Both the position numbers and the translations under genes were made by a program. A stretch of DNA of 64,000 nt, taken from contig JAGTJM010000003.1 in the NCBI GenBank assembly GCA_020747015.1, forward strand, positions 1 to 64,000, given 5' to 3'. The notes beneath the pieces are model-generated. The model was not told the DNA's origin. It did no database searches and saw nothing but the letters and a program-made list of their open reading frames with translations. This document shows, piece after piece, positions 33,030-44,198 of the stretch. How positions within the stretch are numbered: the first letter of the stretch is position 1; the number at the start of each line of letters is the position of its first letter. Source of the DNA: Pyrenochaeta sp. MPI-SDFR-AT-0127. Taxonomy: Eukaryota; Ascomycota; Dothideomycetes; Pleosporales; Cucurbitariaceae.

Positions 33030-33617
33030 ATGTTGACTTCAATCAGCAGTCAGCGAAATGACATTGTTTGCCCTCTCCTAAAACTCCCTGCTGAGTTGCG
33101 AAATCAAATATACGAGTATGTCCTCGGCGGAAGAAGCATCTATTTGACCTCTCACGAAGGCATCTGTATTGGAGAAATTGCGCCCTGCCTTACGCCTCCA
33201 GGCCCAGGCTACAGAAATGCAGATCGAGAACGTGGCGCGCTTCAGCTCACCCAAGTCTGCCGCCAGATTCATGCCGAAGCTCATGCTCTTGTATTTTCTC
33301 TGAATGTTTTCCGTTACAGCAATGCTTCTCAAGACCTGGAGGTTTGGAAGTACCAAAAGCCAGACGCGCTATCACTAATTCAAAATGTGCGACTCTACGC
33401 AAATGGAACTAACGAGGCAAGGTGGCTTCCCGGTCTCAAATACTTCCCGAACCTTAAACGTGTTGAGATCGCCGCACAACACGTAAAGGTGTGTTCACAT
33501 GGAGGAGTGACTGAGATGGAGGGGTTTGATGCACGGAATTCATGGGAAGTTGGGATTGAGGCTTGGGCGAAACAGATATCTCACCCCCATGTACACGTAA
33601 TTTTCTATCGCCGCTAA
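33030..33617 (+). CDS. F-box/2EXR-like fungal protein
   Basis: Hypothetical protein, 195 aa in a single exon from the ATG at 33030. It begins with LLKLPAELRNQIYEYVLGG, the 'LPxELRxxIYxxxL' helix found at the N-terminus of large expanded families in Pleosporales (F-box-like/2EXR/DUF7730 groups). It continues with LQLTQVCRQIHAEAHALVFS, a second family hallmark, and WLPGLKYFPNLKRVEI. The role is unknown; an SCF-adaptor or substrate-binding function is only an analogy. The 3' end is ambiguous: a possible intron at 33579-33622 (gtacac...cag) would replace the last residues. A further open frame (33625-33969) follows without an ATG. Confidence 0.75.
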   Translation: MLTSISSQRNDIVCPLLKLPAELRNQIYEYVLGGRSIYLTSHEGICIGEIAPCLTPPGPGYRNADRERGALQLTQVCRQIHAEAHALVFSLNVFRYSNASQDLEVWKYQKPDALSLIQNVRLYANGTNEARWLPGLKYFPNLKRVEIAAQHVKVCSHGGVTEMEGFDARNSWEVGIEAWAKQISHPHVHVIFYRR

Positions 33618-35477
33618 GTGAATATTGGCATCAGAAAATAAATCGAAGCTCAATAATGGGAACGTGAGGCTAAGCATCGCTGCTGGTATTCCTGCGTTGC
33701 AGCAATTTGTGGCAACCCTCCATCTGACCATCACCTGCCCGTGCTCTAACCCGATGGAAAGCTGCGAGGATGACCTCTTGAGAGCAACATGTGGACTGCT
33801 AGGGTTTTCTATTAGCACTTTGAGTTCTGGTTCATCTGCTGTCCCCGTTAAACTTAGAGTAAAATATCACAGCACCAGCAAACGTTCGATGAGGGCCGTG
33901 GCTGCAGAAGTTATATCCAATTGTTCAGATGAGAAGAACATCGAGGAGCTGATATACAATAAGGGATAGAACAACGGCATGCCTTGTTTGTTCTTAGTGC
34001 CTGTTGAATTTGGCAATCATAATCGTAAGGTGCTCGGTGGGTGAAATTGGACCTTGCACCAGCAATGAGAAGTTGCATAGTGATGCCAGGGTTGGTCATC
34101 AACCGAAATGTATAAATCCTACCCATCAACTTCGTTTATGAATGAAACACTAATGCTACTCACTGTATTTTTGCAACCTCTAATAGGGGCTACATACGAC
34201 GCGTTCTTATCATTGCGTCTTGATTACTCCCGAAGAGCATATAGAGAGGTTGGTTCGAAACATCGCCGGATTCGTGACGGGGCTTTGCGCAAGCGACAAC
34301 AAGGCATTCTCCCAAACAAAAATGGCTCAATGGACTCGTTCATCGCTCGTTCAACAATTTTGATATTTTGTCAAGCCTCGTCTCCTTCAACTCTCGGTTT
34401 AGGCACTTGACCAAAAAAATTCGGAAGACACATTCCTGGTAGTGATACTGTTCTATTTTCGCATTGACAAGAGAATTTCTCGGCATCCATTCTTAACCAT
34501 CTTTTCAAGACCGCTTTCTTATAAAATAGTTATGATGAATAAAGAAAACCCCTGCATTCAGTATATCCTAAAGAATCACAACTGACTTGAGGTGGTCTAG
34601 TGGAAACTTTCCTATAGCTTGGAGAACTAGGTTTGTGAAATACAGGTTCTGCAGTCGCCGAACTTATGTACTGACTCTGTCCCAAAGCCTTGGAGAGATG
34701 GAAAGTTAGTCAGGTCTGTGTGGCGTTCTGAGCCATAATCGATGCTAGCGATTGTCCTCTTGTATATGAAAAATATATAGAACCACAAAGCAAGTGCCTT
34801 AGGCGACGAAGTGAGCTGTCTAAAGTCAAATCCCTTAAGGTAGTCTATAGAGCTTGTTTAGTGCCTGCTAGTTGATTTTGTTCCGTGGCTTTGCCCAAGC
34901 GCATCCTCAAATGCTAGTGTTTGCATCGAATAACACAAGGCATATATACGCCGATCGCTTCCGCGGATGCTCGCACAGCACGCGCTTGTTTCTCAGAGTA
35001 AACAAGATACGGATATTGGTATGCCAAACAATGGTTTCGACAGAGATCGAGAGAATATTAACTAGCATTGAGGCAGTACGAGGCCTGTACTTGCGCCGCC
35101 TTGAGAAGGTCTCAATTTATTTTGCGTTCTGTTTCGGAAGGGTCGCCTTGGACGTGGGAATATAATGAAGGATGAAGAATGCTGAGAGATGAAGTCTTGT
35201 GAGACTTCTGAAAGGCCATCACTGAACGAAAGATTTGCCTTTACATAAGGTTTGAACGCAGACGGTCACACAATAACAGAGCTGTGTAGGTGGTGCAGAT
35301 ATACCCTTACTACTCCACTTATGTAGAGGGCTCAGATAATCAGATCCTGGATGATTGGGACAAAGCCAAAGGCAAATGAGCTTAAAGACATGATGGAGGA
35401 ATGGGGGCAATACCATTGGAGGCTATAAATTGTGATCTCGGTACCAAACATATCCGTCCTCGACCTGTGTCTTCCAT
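33618..35477. other. Gene-poor stretch
   Basis: An open frame at 33625-33969 (114 codons, no ATG before codon 44) looks protein-like and may be a broken or mis-spliced continuation of the preceding gene. An ATG frame at 34108-34410 has a hydrophobic start but no known domain. The rest shows nothing. Confidence 0.4.
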
Positions 35478-37218
35478 TCAATTCTTTCTGTACTTGTCAT
35501 CAAGTCTTGCAATGTCACTAACATCAAACCTCTCTAATAAACCCACATCCCACCCTTGAAACTGCCTTGCTGTTGGCGGCAACAAGCCCTGACTCTCTTC
35601 CAACGCACTGATCAACTCCTCAAACAAGTGCTCCGTGAAGTAGACATCCTCGATAGTGGTACTCTCGGGATCTCCTGGTTTGAGCGGTTGCCATGTCTGT
35701 TGCTTGTAGAAGACTTTCAGCGAGCGCGTAGGATCATGGCGTCTGGGCGAGGGAATAGAAGACGAGTAGAAGAGGTCGGGCGTGAAGACCCATAGCAGTA
35801 GCGAAGGAATTGATGTCTGCGAACTACCAGTCTGTGTTGGAAGGCAAGGAGAGGGAGGATGGATGTGAAATTTGCGAACACCTGAGTTCTCGATGAGATA
35901 CAAGAGTCGAGCTGAAATCCACTTTGGTGTGCTGTATATAGCAGGTGAGTTTGATGAGGAGAATGGCATGATAACCATGCTCCATTTTTGTATTCGCCAG
36001 CCCTCGGTAGCCTCGTCTTGGTAGCCAAGTGTATGTTTACAATGCTTACATACGACTATTTTTTGTTGTGAGCAATTTTCAGCGTTGATCTAAATGATGT
36101 TAGCACGGATTCTTCATGCACATAAACCACATCAACGCATTTGGAAATGTAGCCTGAGCTTTATCCCGCCAATCCCAAGAGTCTAAGGGTATAAGGACAG
36201 TGAAACGCCAGGCTGCTCGCTCAACAGCACCGGCGACCCGTCAACCTATGGAAGAAGATACGTCCGATAGTGAGGGAGTGTGTATAAGCTTATTGCTTTA
36301 GGGCGACTGTATCGACGATAATGCCACGGAAAAGGCTAGATCGCCTTCTTTGCGCCCAGAAGTACTGCATTGTAAGAGGAGCAAAAGGAATGCAGCATTC
36401 CAGATATTTGAAATAGAGATGCGTTGCCTTACCTGGGCACCCCTACAATCGCTCTCGTGCAAGAGGAATGTTGTCAAGTCTACAAAACCTACGCCTGCAA
36501 CAGCCTGCAGCCGATTGCCAGCTGCATAGCCTTTCTGACCAAGGATTGCATCGTGCGAGTGATCAAGTAGATGGTCTTCATCTGGTTTATGGCAGTGCCA
36601 AAAATCCATCATCTCAGCCCAATTCTCATTTGGCAAATCGCGCCACTGCCTGACACTGTCTTTTGGAACAATAACTTCTCCACAGCTCTTACATACGACC
36701 TCTAAATTATGCATTTGGTCTAGGGAGGCGCCGTCCCAAGGCACTATGTTGACTTTACGCTCATCTCCATGTAGAGCGCCTAGAAGACCGCTTCCCTCCT
36801 TTTCCTCCATTTGCAGGCGCAATGTCAGTTCTTTGCTAGGCGGCTGCGACGGCAATGATAGCGCTGCGTCGCCTCCTCCTTTGACATTGATGGGAAGCTG
36901 TATAGTCGCTATGTGCCCCTCATGCGACACGGTGATACAAGATCCATCGGCGGACAGCTTCGCCTTGGTTTCGCGGTTATAATTCGTTCGTAGGGACGCG
37001 AAGAGGGTAACAGCCCGTACATGCAGTAGAAGCTCCGAGTAGAGCGTTATCGACGTCTCGTTTGGTGCGATAGGTCTGGCATTGTCTTCATCACTCTGGA
37101 GTAGATTCGGGGCAGCGTGAATTGCGGGTTCCGACTCGGGGTTCATCAGGATGTCAATTGTATCCGAGGACAACCCGAGAGCTTCGTATGCGGACTCGGG
37201 CAACACCGGGCGTGACAT
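35478..37218 (-). CDS. HECT_2/UBE3D-like E3 ubiquitin ligase
   Basis: Family (UBE3D; HECT-like E2-binding protein) that binds E2 enzymes and acts as a ubiquitin ligase. Minus-strand exons used: 37218-36433 and 36089-35478, giving about 465 aa. Early part: LYSELLLHVRAVTLFASLRT; then VVCKSCGEVIVP, WRDLPNENWAEMMDFWHCHKP (hallmark) and VGFVDLTTFLLHESDC. The second part has VVCKHCKHTLG, a TEGWRIQKWSMVIMPF stretch and SLLLWVFTPDLFYSSS, typical of the C-terminal half. The paired CxxC motifs suggest metal binding. The middle is uncertain: joining the two exons leaves a 343-nt intron, long for this genome, and a small linker exon may lie inside it (for example starting near 36246). The start is the ATG at 37218. 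Confidence 0.82.
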
Positions 37219-37546
37219 ACTGAGTGGATGCGCGCCATAGCGATGTCTTGAGAGCGGGGTCTGGAGGAGTCGCGAACTTCGCGCCTTGACAAATGTCTGG
37301 TTGGGCCGAAGTGGGTCCAGCAAGGAAGATCTAACTGCTTCGGGAAGTATGTTAACATAGCTCCCAAGACAAGCTTTGTTGCAATATTTTAGAATCGAGA
37401 CGCCTACGAGTGTGGCCAGGCAGACAATGGAACAAACATTGGACACACGACACCTTGATTACATTACCTATACACTAAGAAGAGGAATATGCAGGTCGAC
37501 CTTGCCTCGAGTTAAAATGGAGACGTCCGTTTGCCTGAATTAGCTT
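37219..37546. other. Tandem intergenic spacer
   Basis: 328 nt between the stop of ERG26 and the start of the UBE3D-like gene, both on the minus strand. The UBE3D-like reading frame is open to about 37446, but no in-frame ATG lies there. Confidence 0.5.
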
Positions 37547-38714
37547 CTATTGGCCCTTCTTCTGGCTTGCCTTCTGCTCCTGATCCAAAAGATACCTCAC
37601 TCCCCTCTTGATTCCCTCATCCAGGTGAACAATCGGCTCATAGCCGAGCCGTTGTCTAGCCTTGTTGATACTATGATACTTACTCATACTGCTATATCTA
37701 ACTTGAGCCCTTGTCAAATTCGGTGTCTTTCCCATCACCCAAAATGCATATTCCAAAATTGTCCCGATCGTCCATGCAAAGTCCGCTCCAAGGTGCCACA
37801 CTGAACCCAACGGAAGCCGATCGCCAGCCTCGTGCCACACAGCACGTGCAAAGTCCCAAAAGTATACTGGCTCGCAGTTGGTTATGAAGAAAGCCTCGCC
37901 GTCCACACGCTCCGTGTCGAGAGGGATGGTGGGTAAGATTCGGTGTGTTTTGTAGAGGGCGGCGACGGCAAGGAGATGAGCGTGGGCAACATTTTCAACG
38001 TAGGTAAAGTCGAAGATATTATTGTTGTCACCGACTTGGAATTTGGTCTGGCCTTTGCGGTAGGCAGTGACCATCTTGGGAAGAAGCTGTACGTCGCCTT
38101 CGCCGAAGATGCCTGCAGGGCGGATGGCACACGTCAGGAAGTTCTCTGGCTTGCGATTTGCTTCGAGCACGGCTGTCTCCGCGTAGGCCTATATGAGGAA
38201 TTAGGAATGCGTTTGATCGTGACCTTGATTAAAAATTCACCTTGGTGGTGGTGTAGTGCTCTGGCTGCGCCTTTCCAGTAACCAATGGCCACCTCTCGTC
38301 CGCGTTGACAAGCTCCGCTACAGCATCAAGAATAACACTGGCCGAACTTGTGTAAACGAATGCTTTTACTCCGGCGCTTTGCGCAGCTTCCAGCAGATTC
38401 TTAGTCCCTCCAACATTTACCCTATCATGGATCTCGGGCTTCAAGTCGAAGTGTGGAGAAGCGGTATGAATGACAGCATCGGGTCTGATCTGGGAAAATA
38501 GCGCTTTCATTGCGGCAGCGTTGGTGATATCGCCATCATGGTACGAGACATTAGGGCTAGCGTGACGATTCGAATTGGTCCGTAGGTCGAGAACAGCAAC
38601 CTGTGTCTGAGGGTGTTGCTTGATGAGAAGATTTACAATATGCCCACCCAAGAAGCCACAACCACCGACAACGATGACTTTTCCCAGGGATGGTGTGGAT
38701 TCCGTGTGCGACAT
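37547..38714 (-). CDS. ERG26: Sterol-4-alpha-carboxylate 3-dehydrogenase
   Basis: Oxidative decarboxylation step of C-4 demethylation in ergosterol synthesis (endoplasmic reticulum, with Erg25, Erg27 and Erg28). Minus-strand exons are 38714-38241 and 38188-37547, with a 52-nt intron, giving 371 aa. The N-terminal NAD(P)-binding motif is VIVVGGCGFLGGHIV. The short-chain dehydrogenase Y-x3-K pair is HYTTTK, and the intron falls directly after the K, followed by AYAETAVLEANR. Further family matches are AIRPAGIFGEGDVQLLP, NNNIFDFTYVENVAHAHLLA and YFWDFARAVWHEAG. The start is the ATG at 38714. Length agrees with yeast Erg26 (about 350 aa). Confidence 0.95.
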
Positions 38715-39464
38715 AACGAATGGTGTTATTTTGGTTGTGGGTAAGAGGAATAGGGAATGGCTATGCGGAGAGCTCGGTGGGTTATCCTCCGCGCCGGGGC
38801 CAACTTCGGAATTGGCCCCCGCAAATTCTCCAAGTCGACTCACGTGATGGCAATTGTCTTTGATGCTCTAGCTACCGAACTCTGAATGATTTCGCTTTTT
38901 CATACCAAGCAAGGCCGTAGATTCTTACCGTAAATATCGAGTTGGGTTCAACAGCAACTAAAATTGTGATACTATTATTTCTTGCGCAATGTCTTTGCAG
39001 CTAAAGTTTTGTTTTTCTTCAAAACATCGAGGGTAGCATAAATTCACTAGCCATTCAGTCGATACGTAATGATCACGTTGCATTGTAAAGCTGCCCAAGC
39101 TACATCATTACGCGATTCACTACCACTACTACTTGAAAATGGGTTCGTGAAGAAGTGTCATAGTTAAGCTCACTGATGTGCCATGCCACCGTTAACGCCG
39201 AATATGCTAGCCGTAAGCCCCTCCGAGAGGTCCGGCTTGGGGTATCATTTAATGTCATTCTTGAATCTGTCGGCCGTTGAAATCATGTTTTCACCGCAAG
39301 GTGCAGGCAGCTTGTCTCAAAAGCAGTTCCTAGGACTTCGGTTAGTATATATGTAGAGGATAGATGGCATGTTTGCACGACAGCCAAAGAGCGTGAGCAG
39401 TCGCTGCTCGATACCACAGCAGTCACCAGGATAGGTGTAATCAAAAACCGATGGGGAGGCATTC
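38715..39464. other. Intergenic region between E2 and ERG26
   Basis: 750 nt holding the promoter of ERG26 and the 3' flank of the E2 gene. The part at 38900-39300 is A+T-rich. No gene visible. Confidence 0.6.
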
Positions 39465-40829
39465 TTACTCAGCACTATCTTGTACAGAGCGTCGCAACCG
39501 GCGATTGTACACCTTCTTCTCATCCGGAGCCCCCCAGAATAGCTTAGCTGCCTCTGGATGTACGAGAGTTCGCGGATCGTAGGCCGGCGATTCCTCCTCG
39601 ATGGCAGCAATGATGGCTTCGATATGTGATCGCATATCATCCTTACGGGTAGCATCGTAGCAGAGAATCCCGTCAGGTGACACGCGGTGGTGGAAAATCG
39701 GTGTCTCGAACTTGACACGAGGTAAGACATCTGGAAACCTTGGGCTGATATAGAGCATAATCCTGAACATGCCGCCGTCGAGATTGGTCATAGGCCTACC
39801 GAATAAGACTAATTGCCATACAAACGGGTTCTTGTCGACCAGATCCAAGTCAAGCGTGACAGCGTCGTTTTTCTTGTATTTCTCCACAATTTGCTCATAC
39901 TGTCGCTGTAGATTGCTGGCGATGCTCATTTCCTTCTGAACGGCTGACAAGCCTTCTACAGCCCACCCCTCCATCTCTTTGTTTAACATGTCAAAGATCT
40001 TGACAAGGCGTTCTCGCAGAATCGTGTACTGGAATGTACCCTCCATGGTATTTCCTGGTCCTTCGAATGGCATCTTTTCGAAGCGATCTCCATCCTTGTG
40101 CTTCTTAGCTGCCTCATCTACTCGAGTCAGGTAGGACTGATAATACCACAAGAATCGTCGCTTGCAGAGATCTTTGAATGGTTCGAAGGGTGCGTCGTCT
40201 CGACTTGACTGATAGTCTTCTTCAGCATTGTAAACTGTCACACCAGGCCGCTCTCGATCGATGCCTAAGTACTCCTCTAGCCTCTCGACCACAGATATGC
40301 GCAGCGACTCATGCTGGATTTTGGAAACATAGGCCTCCTGATTCTTTTTGTCATAATCTGAGTTCGCATCTTCGAATCCTGGCTCGTTCTCGTACGGGTT
40401 CGTGGACATGAGGCTTTGAATAGAAATAAGGATAGATTCAAGGCCTTGTGCTGACGACCATTCTTCGCCACGCTCACCACGCCATGTACTGATCTTGGTT
40501 ATTACTCTGTTGTATGAAGGATCTTACATGTCTTACCCAAGGATTGACAGGCACACCTTGCCTCCTGCGTAGATGTTGGGGTTGAACCGCGTTCGTCCAC
40601 CATTTGTAGTTATGGCAGTTACGTTCGGTGCTTTTGTAGGATAGTCCCTTGTGAACTTGACCGCAAATTCGAAGTAGCCAAACTCATACGGAGTGTCAGG
40701 GGGGCCTATTATCAAAGCGCGCACATGGCGTACGTCGATATCCCGGCATGCAACGGCAAGGGAAAGATCGGAGCCCCGCTGGATCTCGCCCAGCTCGCGA
40801 GTGATCCTAAGGATAGATTGATTCGACAT
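39465..40829 (-). CDS. UBE2Z-like ubiquitin-conjugating enzyme with two UBC domains
   Basis: E2 enzyme, 438 aa; minus-strand exons 40829-40537 and 40488-39465, with a 48-nt intron. The first UBC domain (1 to about 150) has GPPDTPYEFGYFEFAVKF, FNPNIYAGGKVCLSILGTW with catalytic Cys93, and EEWSSAQGLESILISIQSLM, then NPYENEPGFE; this order and the FNPN motif match UBE2Z (USE1). A linker with VDEAAKKHKDGDR leads to a second UBC-like domain (about 290-420) that has FRIMLYISPRFPDVLPRVKF, FHHRVSPDGILCYDAT with a candidate Cys374, and IEAIIAAIEEESPAYD. The second domain lacks the W-x2 motif after the Cys. UBE2Z in animals uses the UBA6/FAT10 route; the fungal partner is unknown. The start is the first ATG in frame (40829). 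Confidence 0.92.
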
Positions 40830-41310
40830 TGGGCCGTCAACACCGCCAGGCTGATGCTGCGCCGAGATGGGTGATTTCGACGGTGTCCACTGCGAGCATA
40901 CGAAACTCTCACAGTTCAAAGCGGCTTCTTAGTCACACTAAGGTCAAGGTAAAAGAAGCAGGGAATGGAGGAAACGCTCAAAGGGACGGCCGGCCGTTGT
41001 GTGAACGGAGCTTGTAGCCGTTGAGCTGTTAAACCACGGGTGAAGCCTAGAGCTTGAGCCACAGGTGCATGGAGGGGCAGAATCCGGGGCGGTCACAGTG
41101 AAGGGCAAGAAGCTCCGCAACACCACAGAGCCGCCGTGATCGTCGGCATTAGAGTGTGCTTGTCGCCGACGCCGCAACAAAGAGCTAAACAACTATCAGA
41201 GTCCATCCTCCGTCCCTTGACCCAAATCAGGCGGCACTTTTGGAGCTTTTGACCGCCCTGGCTTGGCCCAGACGGAATTAACTCGCAGACGCGCACACAG
41301 TCACCACACC
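40830..41310. other. Divergent promoter region of the E2 and TRS23 genes
   Basis: 480 nt between divergently transcribed genes. The E2 frame is open to 40919 on the minus strand without an upstream ATG. No RNA gene seen. Confidence 0.55.
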
Positions 41311-41929
41311 ATGTAGGAAAACAGCCTGCCAACATTTGATATATATAGAATGGTTGACATCTTGTAGGGTTGTCTTTGCGCTCTTCGTGATCAGCAAAGC
41401 TGGTGGTCTGATCTATAATCGCGAATTCCATACAGGAATGAGCAAGCTTACGAGTAACGACTACCTCATGCTCGCTGGATCATTTCATGGGTACGTATCA
41501 CCAAAGTTATATCACAGTAATACTATGAGAATCTTAATTTGTCTTACTTTACAATCTGATATCTCCCATAGAATGCACGCCATTACTGCAAACATTTCAC
41601 CTATTCCCCCAAGCCCATCCCGGCCCACGCCCACACATCCATCCGCCACGGCACCCAATAATACACCACAAGCCTTTCCCATCCGCGCAACTGGCCTTGA
41701 AGTCCTCGAATCTAGCCACTTCCGCATTCAATGCTTCCAGACACAGACCGGTATCAAGTTTCTGCTCTTTACTGAGCCACAGCAACCGAACGTAGACACG
41801 ACGTTGAAGAAGATATACGAACTGTACGCAGACTATGTGATGAAGAATCCGTTCTATACAGTAGAGATGCCGATCAGATGTGAAAAGTTTGACAGGGGCC
41901 TGGATGGGTTCGTCAAGATTAGGGGATGA
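41311..41929 (+). CDS. TRS23: TRAPP complex subunit Trs23/TRAPPC4
   Basis: Longin-fold core subunit of the TRAPP Rab-GEF complexes, acting in ER-to-Golgi and Golgi traffic. Proposed exons are 41311-41312, 41368-41490 and 41572-41929, giving 160 aa. The protein starts MVVFALFVISKAGGLIYNRE, the conserved N-terminus, but the only way to supply the Met is AT (41311-41312) joined across a 55-nt intron (gtagga...cttgtag) to G (41368), so the start codon itself is split. Later matches are LTSNDYLMLAGSFHGMHAI, FRIQCFQTQTGIKFLLFTEP, KIYELYADYVMKNPFYTVEM and PIRCEKFDRGL. Animal TRAPPC4 carries an extra PDZ-like insert that is absent here. A Pro-rich loop (about 55-80) is added. Intron 2 (81 nt) has no stop and keeps frame. 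Confidence 0.9.
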
Positions 41930-42435
41930 AGGCGCACATACACCGCAAGACTTGATCGAACAGTAGAAGAATGGGAAAATAGCGCCATAGCCAACGCAAC
42001 GTTGCGGTCGATTCCCTACGACATGGGTCTAAGGAATTTGAGGACAAGAGCACATAGGCGGGGGGCGGGATGACTGAATTTGGTTAGAGCTCTGAGATGG
42101 AAACGGGTTATATGAAAATTGCTCTTTATAGACTCGAGGGATAAGGGTCTATGGCCAAGAGGAGAAAGGAAGATCTGAGTCTGGCAATATTCTTCATCAG
42201 TTGGTCGAGTAGGAAGCTCAGAGCCATGAGAAAGGTGCTCGACTAGCTGCAACCAATGGTTCTTGAGCCAGAAAGCGACATTTCATATATTTCATTATGA
42301 TTCATGCATCTATGCCAGATATTGTGGCAGGTCCAAGCTCTAGTGTTGTTGTAGATGCCCGAGATGCTCTGTTAAGCAGACTTTGGAGCCTTAGCCAATC
42401 TGCTTATAACGCTATGTCCATGCTTGTCGCCAGGA
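41930..42435. other. Convergent intergenic region TRS23/RPN10
   Basis: About 500 nt holding the 3' ends of two convergent genes. No further gene seen. Confidence 0.6.
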
Positions 42436-43439
42436 CTATGCCGTGTCCATCTTATCCGAGTCGTCATCCTGCTTCTTGTCTTTGCTTCCGCTACCATTAG
42501 GCCGGCTCTGATTATCAAGTAGCGGCTGCTTCTCGTCGCCTTCCGCGACAGGCGCGAGTTCTGTTTTGCCATCAGCAGCCTCCTTTGCTTTCTTCTCTTT
42601 CTCTTGTCGTGCCTTTTCCTCCTCAAAACTCATCCTCAGCGCCAGTGCTAGCTCAGGGTCCACGGATGGGTCCACGCCAAACTCGAAGTCATTACCACCA
42701 CTGCCGCCACCACCGCCGCCACCACCATCGCCTCCAGATCCACTCGCTCCTGGATTGGAGGTGCCGTCGCCACCGAGTATGGGTGTCGTGACGAGTGAGT
42801 CGCTGAGAAGATTCGCGCTAGGTGGTACGGTAGCAAGATACGAGCCTTCTGCACTCTGAACATTTTCGCTGAACGCTTGAAGTTTGCTTGTCGTGTCGTC
42901 GCTAAGCTCACCGAAAGCGATGATATCGATGCTGATACCAGTCTTCTTCATCTTCTTCGCCAGCTTAATCAGATTCTTCTCGTCCTCTTCAATAGGGCTG
43001 CAGTTAAAGATGATTATTCGTTGTTTCTGTGATTTGTTCTGCCTGTGCTTGAGGGCAAGCTGTATGCAGACTGTTAGCGACACCAACGATGATGGCTAAG
43101 TGACGTACAGCTGCAACATTGATGCCTGTCACAAAGTGTGAAATGCCTTTTATCTTCGTCCTGTGTAGACCGTCGAGGATCTTGCCAATATCTGTTGTCA
43201 AGGTCGTGAGTATCTCTGGGGTGTTGCCTCCCATGCTCATCAAGCCGACGGAGGACTCCGGATTTGCGCCGGTTTTCGCAGAGAAGATCAGGTTGACAGC
43301 ATCTTGCTGCGCTTCCCATCGTGAGGGTACATAGTCGCCATTTCGGCTAGCTTCGCTGTTGTCGACACTATGAAAGTCAGTTTGGAGGTTATAGTGGCTG
43401 ATGAGGATCATACACGATCATAGAAGCTTCCAACACCAT
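42436..43439 (-). CDS. RPN10: 26S proteasome ubiquitin receptor Rpn10
   Basis: Regulatory-particle subunit that captures polyubiquitin chains and stabilises the lid-base junction. Minus-strand exons are 43439-43414, 43367-43109 and 43059-42436, giving 302 aa. Exon 1 is only 26 nt; its junction GT|T forms MVLEASMIVVDNSEASRNGD, the conserved vWA start. The vWA domain (about 1-190) continues with NPESSVGLMSMGG, KIKGISHFVTGINVAA, LALKHRQNKSQKQRIIIF and KKTGISIDIIAFGE. A Gly-rich spacer with an eight-glycine run precedes one ubiquitin-interacting motif (about 229-247, DPELALALRMSFEEEKARQ). The tail is acidic and Lys-rich. One UIM is the fungal norm (two in animals). Confidence 0.96.
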
Positions 43440-44198
43440 CTTGGCGGCGGGTTGAAGCTTTGTGGGTGGAGGTGTGAGAATGATAGCGTTCACGATGATG
43501 CTGAGCTTAGGTTGCCGCACGGAAGTCGGAGGGTCGCCAGTACCACCACAATCACTAGCGGGATGGATCACGTGGTTATCGAGTGCAACAGGGATTACTG
43601 CACGGCATGTCCCAGCACATTCTTCAACAATAGGTCCAGATAAACCCTAGGCACTTTTCTAGCTTGGTCCTTTATAAGCAACATGATGTAAAGCCACACG
43701 GGCTACTTTATTGGAGGTGCAGTTTGTTCATAACCCATAACTGTGCTTGTACGAATAATGTGCCTAATGTGGGGGCAGCGGGAACATGACTCGTGATGCG
43801 CAGCCTGCTCCTGTAGCATTACTCGAGTTCTGGACGCATGGTAATGTGCAACTGCAACACTTCGTCGATTGAAATAATATGGATTGGGATTTGTGAGTGT
43901 TGTATTTTATAGCTCCAAGCTTATCCTGTTCTGTCCTTCGTCGAGCGAAAGAGGGCAATGAGCTAGGGCTTGGCGGGCAGGCGCGGTTTAAACCGCTCCA
44001 CCACCTCCGTACTTCCTCCTCCCCAACACTTCATATCAGCAACCAAGGAAGCCGCAACCACCACGCAACACCACTCGGAAACTATAGAAAAAGCATCGTA
44101 ACGGTATCGGACTCTTCTCAGATATCTTTTTCCACCTTCAAATTATCTTTGCAACGTTTTGTCGCCTCTAATTACGCGTTGTTTACAACATCGCAAAC
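43440..44198. other. Divergent promoter region RPN10/borealin-like
   Basis: 760 nt between two divergent starts. It contains short frames only. I searched by eye for the yeast proteasome-associated element (GGTGGCAAA) near RPN10 and did not see it. Confidence 0.55.
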
